Shown: piece after piece, positions 62,015 to 64,000 of the stretch
How positions within the stretch are numbered: the stretch's first letter is position 1
Layout: each line of letters begins with the position of its first letter
DNA from: Prionace glauca
Taxonomy: Eukaryota > Chordata > Chondrichthyes > Carcharhiniformes > Carcharhinidae
NCBI GenBank assembly: GCA_037974335.1
Contig: CM075760.1
Coordinates: forward strand, 60,828,515 to 60,892,514
DNA length: 64,000 nt
Reading direction: 5' to 3'
The notes under the pieces: model-generated
What the model saw: the letters and a program-made list of their open reading frames with translations, nothing else
Databases searched by the model: none
Told to the model about the DNA's origin: nothing
Position numbers and translations under genes: made by a program

Positions 62015-62129
62015 AAGGACAATTAGGGATGGACAATAAATACTGGTCCAGCCAGCGACTCCCACATCCCATGGACAAATAAAAAATTTCTGGAGACTCC
62101 AGTCCAATCCGGGAGAGTTGGTAACTGGT

Positions 62130-62480
62130 CCAGCTCACAGCGCATGCGCCCTGTTGTACATTGTTCCTATAAAGATGGCGGCTGGTAACCCGGGCCTGGA
62201 GCCGCTCAGCTCCGACTCTATTCGGTGCCGATTGAAACGGTACATATTATCTGGATTGAGGCATTCACAAGGTGTTTTATGAAGCCTCCCAGCCCACTCC
62301 GCTGCTTCTATCCCTCCCCAGTCATCCAGCGGCTCCATTACTGAACCTCACTCCATTGTTTCCGGCTCCTCGCAGCTCCAGACACAGCCCGCAATGCGCA
62401 TGCTCCGGTCAGTGTCAGACACTGCGCATGTCCCAGTCAGAGCCAGGTAACGCGCATGTGCAACAATTGCAGTAATGTGG
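62130..62480. promoter_or_regulatory. GC-rich ZNF-type promoter (P5)
   Basis: It contains GCGCATGCGC (NRF1), AAGATGGCGGC (YY1), and further 'actgcgcatg' and 'acgcgcatgtg' motifs. It is paralogous to 43946-44220 ('ggcggctggtaacccgggcc' versus 'ggcggcagtcagcccgggcc'; 'gaagcctcccagcccactc' versus 'gaagcctctccacccaccc'). It may drive the ZNF at 53676 (-) or a + strand gene beyond the window. Confidence 0.6.
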
Positions 62481-63174
62481 ATAGGACACATTCTCACCCG
62501 CAGAGAATGTTGGGTAATCACCTCGCCATTCAAACCCACGTTTTTCAATAGAAAGTACGATTTGCAATCTGATTATGATTGATACCATTGGGTCAAGTGT
62601 GTTAAATCAATTCATATAGCAATTAAGCAGCAAAGGCCTTCCACCAGAGTGCTGGCCTGGGTGTGACTGACAACACAACAAACAGTTAGATGTGAACTTG
62701 TTGAGATGAACAAGTGATTTGTGTACTCCTAGATAGAACAGTTAAATTGCCCTCGCCAATAAGAATGCTGAAATTGGATCAAATGCTTTGAGCTTTTAAA
62801 GTTGGTGTTAACCACTCAGCAAATCCCTTTGCAAACGTTAAGTGTTTGAGTGGTCTTCCTCTGGTGTAATTGTGCTCTCTGTCAGTAATTGGAAAGACTG
62901 TGTGAATCCATTTTCACATTCAGCTCGGAAATAATCTCTACCCCAGCATTCCCCCTTTCTCTGGATGGGGTAACTATACTGTGTAGTAAAGCAGTGCTAT
63001 TAATACAGTCAGTAAAAGATTATCTGTTGTTGAGCGTTCAAATATCTGGTGTCTGAAATCACAAGATTCAATATTTAGAGTCAACAAGATGAACAAGGAA
63101 ACATACCAGGGCCCAATACTCCAGCCAGATATTCACAGAAGAAAGTCATCGAGTGGACAGAACAGAGGAAGATC
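62481..63174. other. Intergenic or intronic DNA
   Basis: 62840-62940 has words reminiscent of decayed antisense zinc-finger sequence ('gtgtttgagtggtcttcctc', 'catttt cacattcagctc'), too weak to call. Nothing else is recognised. Confidence 0.35.
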
Positions 63175-63716
63175 CCAATTCAGTTAGGCCACATATGGAA
63201 TAAAGTATTCAATTCTGGTTACCACACTACCAGAAGGATGTGGAGGCTTTGGAGAGGATATACAAAAGATTTATCAGGATGTTGCCTGGTATGGAGGGCA
63301 TTTGCTATGAGGAGAGATTGGAGAAACTTTGTTCTCACTGGAGTGACAGAGATTGAGGGGAGACCTGATAGAGGTCTACAATATCATGAGAGGCATGGAC
63401 AGAATGGACAGTTAGAAGCTTTTTCTCAGAGTGAAAGATTCAATTACGAGGGAACAAGGTTAAAAAGAGATGTATGATGCAGATTTTTTACAGAAAAAGT
63501 GGTGGGTGCCTAGAACTCGTTGTCAGGGGTGGTAGTGGAAGCAGATACGGTAGTGACTTTAAAGGGTGTCTTGACAAGTACATGAATGAGATGTGAATAG
63601 AGGGATATGGTCCCCAGAAAGGTAGGGAGTTTTATTTAAGTTGGGCAGCATGGTCGGTGCAGGTTTGGAGGGCCATAGGGCCTGTCCCTGTGCTGTTATT
63701 TTCTTTGTTGTTTATA
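63175..63716 (+). mobile_element. CR1 LINE (subfamily B), 3' part
   Basis: 'caattctggttaccacacta' to the tail 'tgttattttctttgttgttt'. It covers the block after RT and the 3' UTR; frames are broken. Confidence 0.88.
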
Positions 63717-63846
63717 ATGGGGAGAGGGCGGGAAGGTGGAGCTGAGTCACGACAGATCAGCCATGATCTTATTGAATGGCGGGGCAGGCTCGAAGGGCCA
63801 GATGGCCTACTCCTGCTCCTATTTCTTATGTTCTTATGTTCTTAAG
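63717..63846 (+). mobile_element. CR1 LINE (subfamily A), very short 3' end
   Basis: 'tggggagagggcgggaaggt' to 'tttcttatgttcttatgttc' is nearly identical to the last 130 bp of the copy at 58150-61485. It is an extreme 5' truncation inserted at the tail of the CR1-B copy. Confidence 0.92.
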
Positions 63847-64000
63847 AAACCCTCCAATCATTTGTGAATATCTTTCAAATGCTGACGGGTTGCAAGTCCC
63901 AGTTTCCATTATACTGAATCAATGGAAGGTGAGAGAGCAGTTATCTTGGAACTATTAAATACAGTAGCTAGTTCACAGCTAGAGTACTCAGCACCGTTCT

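Noticed and set aside
62840-62940. Possible antisense finger remnant
   Set aside because: Only a few words resemble finger sequence and no CxxC..HxxxH pattern can be traced.

Overview
This is vertebrate genomic DNA, most likely from a cartilaginous fish (shark or ray). It carries dense CR1-type LINEs with a TTCTTATG tail, many copies of an elasmobranch-style tRNA-derived SINE (HE1-like), Penelope-like element (PLE) ends, interrupted genes with GT/AG introns, T-cell-receptor-type V segments with 23-bp-spacer recombination signals, and an array of C2H2 zinc-finger genes. The species cannot be named from the sequence alone. No retroviral, LTR-element or Polinton remains were recognised.

Region 1 (1 to about 17.4 kb) is part of a T-cell receptor V-gene field, TRA/TRD-like by framework sequence. 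It has three intact-looking V segments, one on + (1-453) and two on - (6627-7195, 10289-10726). Each ends in heptamer-23 bp-nonamer. There is also a broken V (13496-13795) and a V-type leader exon whose downstream exon has been replaced by a 23-bp minisatellite (14856-15384). No J, D or C exons are visible, so this is an upstream or internal V stretch. A near-intact tRNA-Asn(GTT) gene sits between V segments.

Region 2 (about 17.4 to 20.5 kb) is a transition filled with old repeats.

Region 3 (20.5 to about 54.8 kb) holds seven single-coding-exon C2H2 zinc-finger genes of 8 to 13 fingers in both orientations (20589-, 29317+, 35521+, 41434-, 45453+, 46812+, 53676-). All are finger-only paralogs, with no KRAB, SCAN or BTB domain seen. 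They share a 5' layout: a GC-rich, mirror-symmetric and probably bidirectional promoter, a short noncoding exon, an intron, then an acceptor followed by a decayed finger and the coding ATG. Several gene pairs look head-to-head around one promoter (22.7-23.1 kb, 33.8-34.2 kb, 43.8-44.5 kb); 41.0-41.3 kb is an orphan promoter.

Region 4 (about 55 to 64 kb) is mostly LINEs. It contains a young CR1 (about 58150-61485) with an uninterrupted endonuclease-reverse transcriptase ORF, a decayed tRNA-Val, and another ZNF-type promoter at 62.1-62.5 kb.

The most unusual structures are the V leader spliced toward a minisatellite that grades into CRE-like sites, a near-perfect 750-bp palindrome made of two PLE 3' ends inserted with an 11-bp target duplication into a young CR1, the mirrored ZNF promoters, and a four-copy CRE array upstream of one ZNF promoter. 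All boundaries of repeats are approximate because they were judged by eye against other copies in this window.
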